Source: Gammaproteobacteria bacterium
Lineage (GTDB): Bacteria > Pseudomonadota > Gammaproteobacteria > Pseudomonadales > UBA7434
DNA length: 6,624 nucleotides
NCBI GenBank assembly: GCA_024280785.1
Contig: JAJRPK010000317.1
Location: 1 to 6,624 of the forward strand
Reading direction: 5' to 3'
Shown: in pieces, positions 5,535 through 6,624 of the stretch
Position numbering within the stretch: the stretch's first letter is position 1
Layout of the letters: each line of letters starts with the position of its first letter
Translations under genes and position numbers: made by a program
Notes under the pieces: generated by a model
What the model saw: the letters and a program-made list of their open reading frames with translations, nothing else
The model's database searches: none
What the model was told of the DNA's origin: nothing

Positions 5535-6624
5535 ATGACAAATGTAAAAGATAATTCTGAAACGGACACGCTTTGGCGAAAACTCCAAAAACTGCACACA
5601 AAGTATCGTGACATGTCAGTTGTAGCGAGAATTCAATCAGAGGACGGTGCACATAATCCGTGGCGATGGGACGTCGATGGTTTAAAAATTGACCTGTCTC
5701 GCAATAACATTAATCAGGAAATACTTGCCACGTTGATTCAACTGGCAAACAGTAAGAATCTCCCCGACAAAATTAGTGACTTAATCTCTGGTAAAGAAGT
5801 TAATTGCACCGAACAGAGAGCCGCACATCATACTGAGCTAAGGCTGCCAGCAAATAAAACCGTCAATGCCGAAATTGCTCAAACTCAAAAAAAAATCAAT
5901 GCCTTAGCCGATGATTTGCGATCGGGTAAATGGCGAGGACACAATAACCATCGAATTTCTGATGTCGTCAATATTGGTATTGGTGGATCTGACTTAGGGC
6001 CGAGGATGGTTTGCACCGCACTATCTGCGCTGAGCGACAATCAACCAAAGGTACATTTTGCAGCCAATGTAGACCCCAGAGACTTAGAACTCATTCTGCA
6101 AGACTTATCTCCGCAAAATACCCTTATTATTATTTCGTCTAAATCCTTTACCACCACTGAGACACTTGAAAACGCCCAGTCTGCCCGACAATGGTTATTA
6201 ACTGAAATTCCCGAAAAAAATCTTGCTCACCACCTCACTGCTATCTCATCCAATATTGAAAAAGCAGTAGCCTTTGGTGTAGATCCCGACAATGTATTGC
6301 CGCTATGGGACTGGGTTGGTGGGCGCTATTCTCTCTGGTCTGCCATCGGTTTGCCTATAGCTATAGCAATCGGTTTTCAAGGTTACCGGGAATTGCTCGA
6401 TGGTGCACATGCAATGGACGAACACTTTTCTACAGCTACACTAGAGAACAATGTTCCCTGCTTATTAGCCCTGTTAGAAATTTGGCAAATCAATCTCTGC
6501 CAAGCTAACAGCAAAGCTATTCTGCCCTATAATCACGACCTCAGAATACTTCCCGAATATCTTCAGCAACTAGTGATGGAGAGTAATGGAAAATCTGTAC
6601 GGACAGATGGCAGCCCTATCGAAA
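5535..6624 (+). CDS. pgi: Glucose-6-phosphate isomerase, 3' end outside window
   Basis: The reading frame opens at ATG 5535 and is still open at the right edge: 363 codons, about two thirds of the usual 550-residue enzyme. Pgi interconverts glucose-6-phosphate and fructose-6-phosphate in the cytosol, linking glycolysis, gluconeogenesis and nucleotide-sugar supply. Visible motifs are NIGIGGSDLGP (146-156) and SKSFTTTET (202-210), both in the sugar-phosphate site, and WVGGRYSLWSAIG, the first PGI signature, with Arg264. MESNGKSV follows with Glu349, the catalytic base equivalent (Glu355 in E. coli numbering, from memory). The catalytic His and second signature lie beyond the edge. There is no frameshift or missing key residue in the part seen. 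The start has no strong Shine-Dalgarno sequence; ATG 5535 is preferred because the N-terminal helix and WRKLQKLH begin just after it. Divergent from the EPS operon. Confidence 0.96.
   Translation, partial: MTNVKDNSETDTLWRKLQKLHTKYRDMSVVARIQSEDGAHNPWRWDVDGLKIDLSRNNINQEILATLIQLANSKNLPDKISDLISGKEVNCTEQRAAHHTELRLPANKTVNAEIAQTQKKINALADDLRSGKWRGHNNHRISDVVNIGIGGSDLGPRMVCTALSALSDNQPKVHFAANVDPRDLELILQDLSPQNTLIIISSKSFTTTETLENAQSARQWLLTEIPEKNLAHHLTAISSNIEKAVAFGVDPDNVLPLWDWVGGRYSLWSAIGLPIAIAIGFQGYRELLDGAHAMDEHFSTATLENNVPCLLALLEIWQINLCQANSKAILPYNHDLRILPEYLQQLVMESNGKSVRTDGSPIE

Noticed and set aside
6305..6508. 67-codon + strand frame in another phase of pgi
   Set aside because: The pgi frame carries the GGRYS signature across the same bases; this is a shadow.

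Overview
The window looks like chromosomal DNA of a Gram-negative proteobacterium, most likely a gammaproteobacterium, possibly a marine one. This rests on an outer-membrane lipoprotein with a clear lipobox, an EPS export set of the kind found in XrtA/PEP-CTERM loci, moderate GC content and the style of the Pgi protein. The taxonomic placement is inference; no rRNA or tRNA gene is present.

Layout. Positions 1-261 are a non-coding, AT-rich leader rich in inverted repeats: a 7-bp hairpin at 12-29, a 10-bp inverted repeat TATAGGGACA/TGTCCCTATA at 37-46 and 161-170, and a 10-bp palindrome at 119-128. Next on the + strand is a P-loop gene of the nucleotide-kinase-like type. Its best-supported start is a TTG at 262 with a good Shine-Dalgarno sequence, and it ends at 1068. 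It converges, over a 27-bp gap, on a tight four-gene operon on the - strand. Read 5' to 3', that operon is: a polyprenyl-phosphate sugar-1-phosphate transferase (5415-4006, TTG start), a Wza-type export lipoprotein (4003-3368), a Wzz/GumC-type chain-length determinant (3358-1853) and a BY-kinase-like ATPase (1848-1096). The gaps are 2, 9 and 4 bp. A 119-bp divergent intergenic region separates the operon from a + strand glucose-6-phosphate isomerase gene (pgi, from 5535) that runs off the right edge.

How the genes work together (family knowledge plus inference). The sugar transferase would load the first sugar phosphate onto undecaprenyl phosphate. The chain-length determinant and its kinase-like partner would control polymerisation at the inner membrane, and the lipoprotein would join the periplasmic and outer-membrane export conduit. 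Pgi interconverts glucose-6-P and fructose-6-P, the branch point for nucleotide-sugar supply, but a functional link with the operon is only suggested by adjacency. The flippase, polymerase, other glycosyltransferases and exosortase that such a pathway needs are not in this window.

The most notable point is that the kinase-like protein aligns well with the Wzc catalytic domain but has Gly where the Walker A Lys should be, Asn for the second Asp of Walker A', and no C-terminal tyrosine cluster. It therefore looks like a pseudokinase. I see no clearly novel multi-gene system. The other points worth a second look are the uncharacterised P-loop protein and the possible small mobile-element remnant in front of it.
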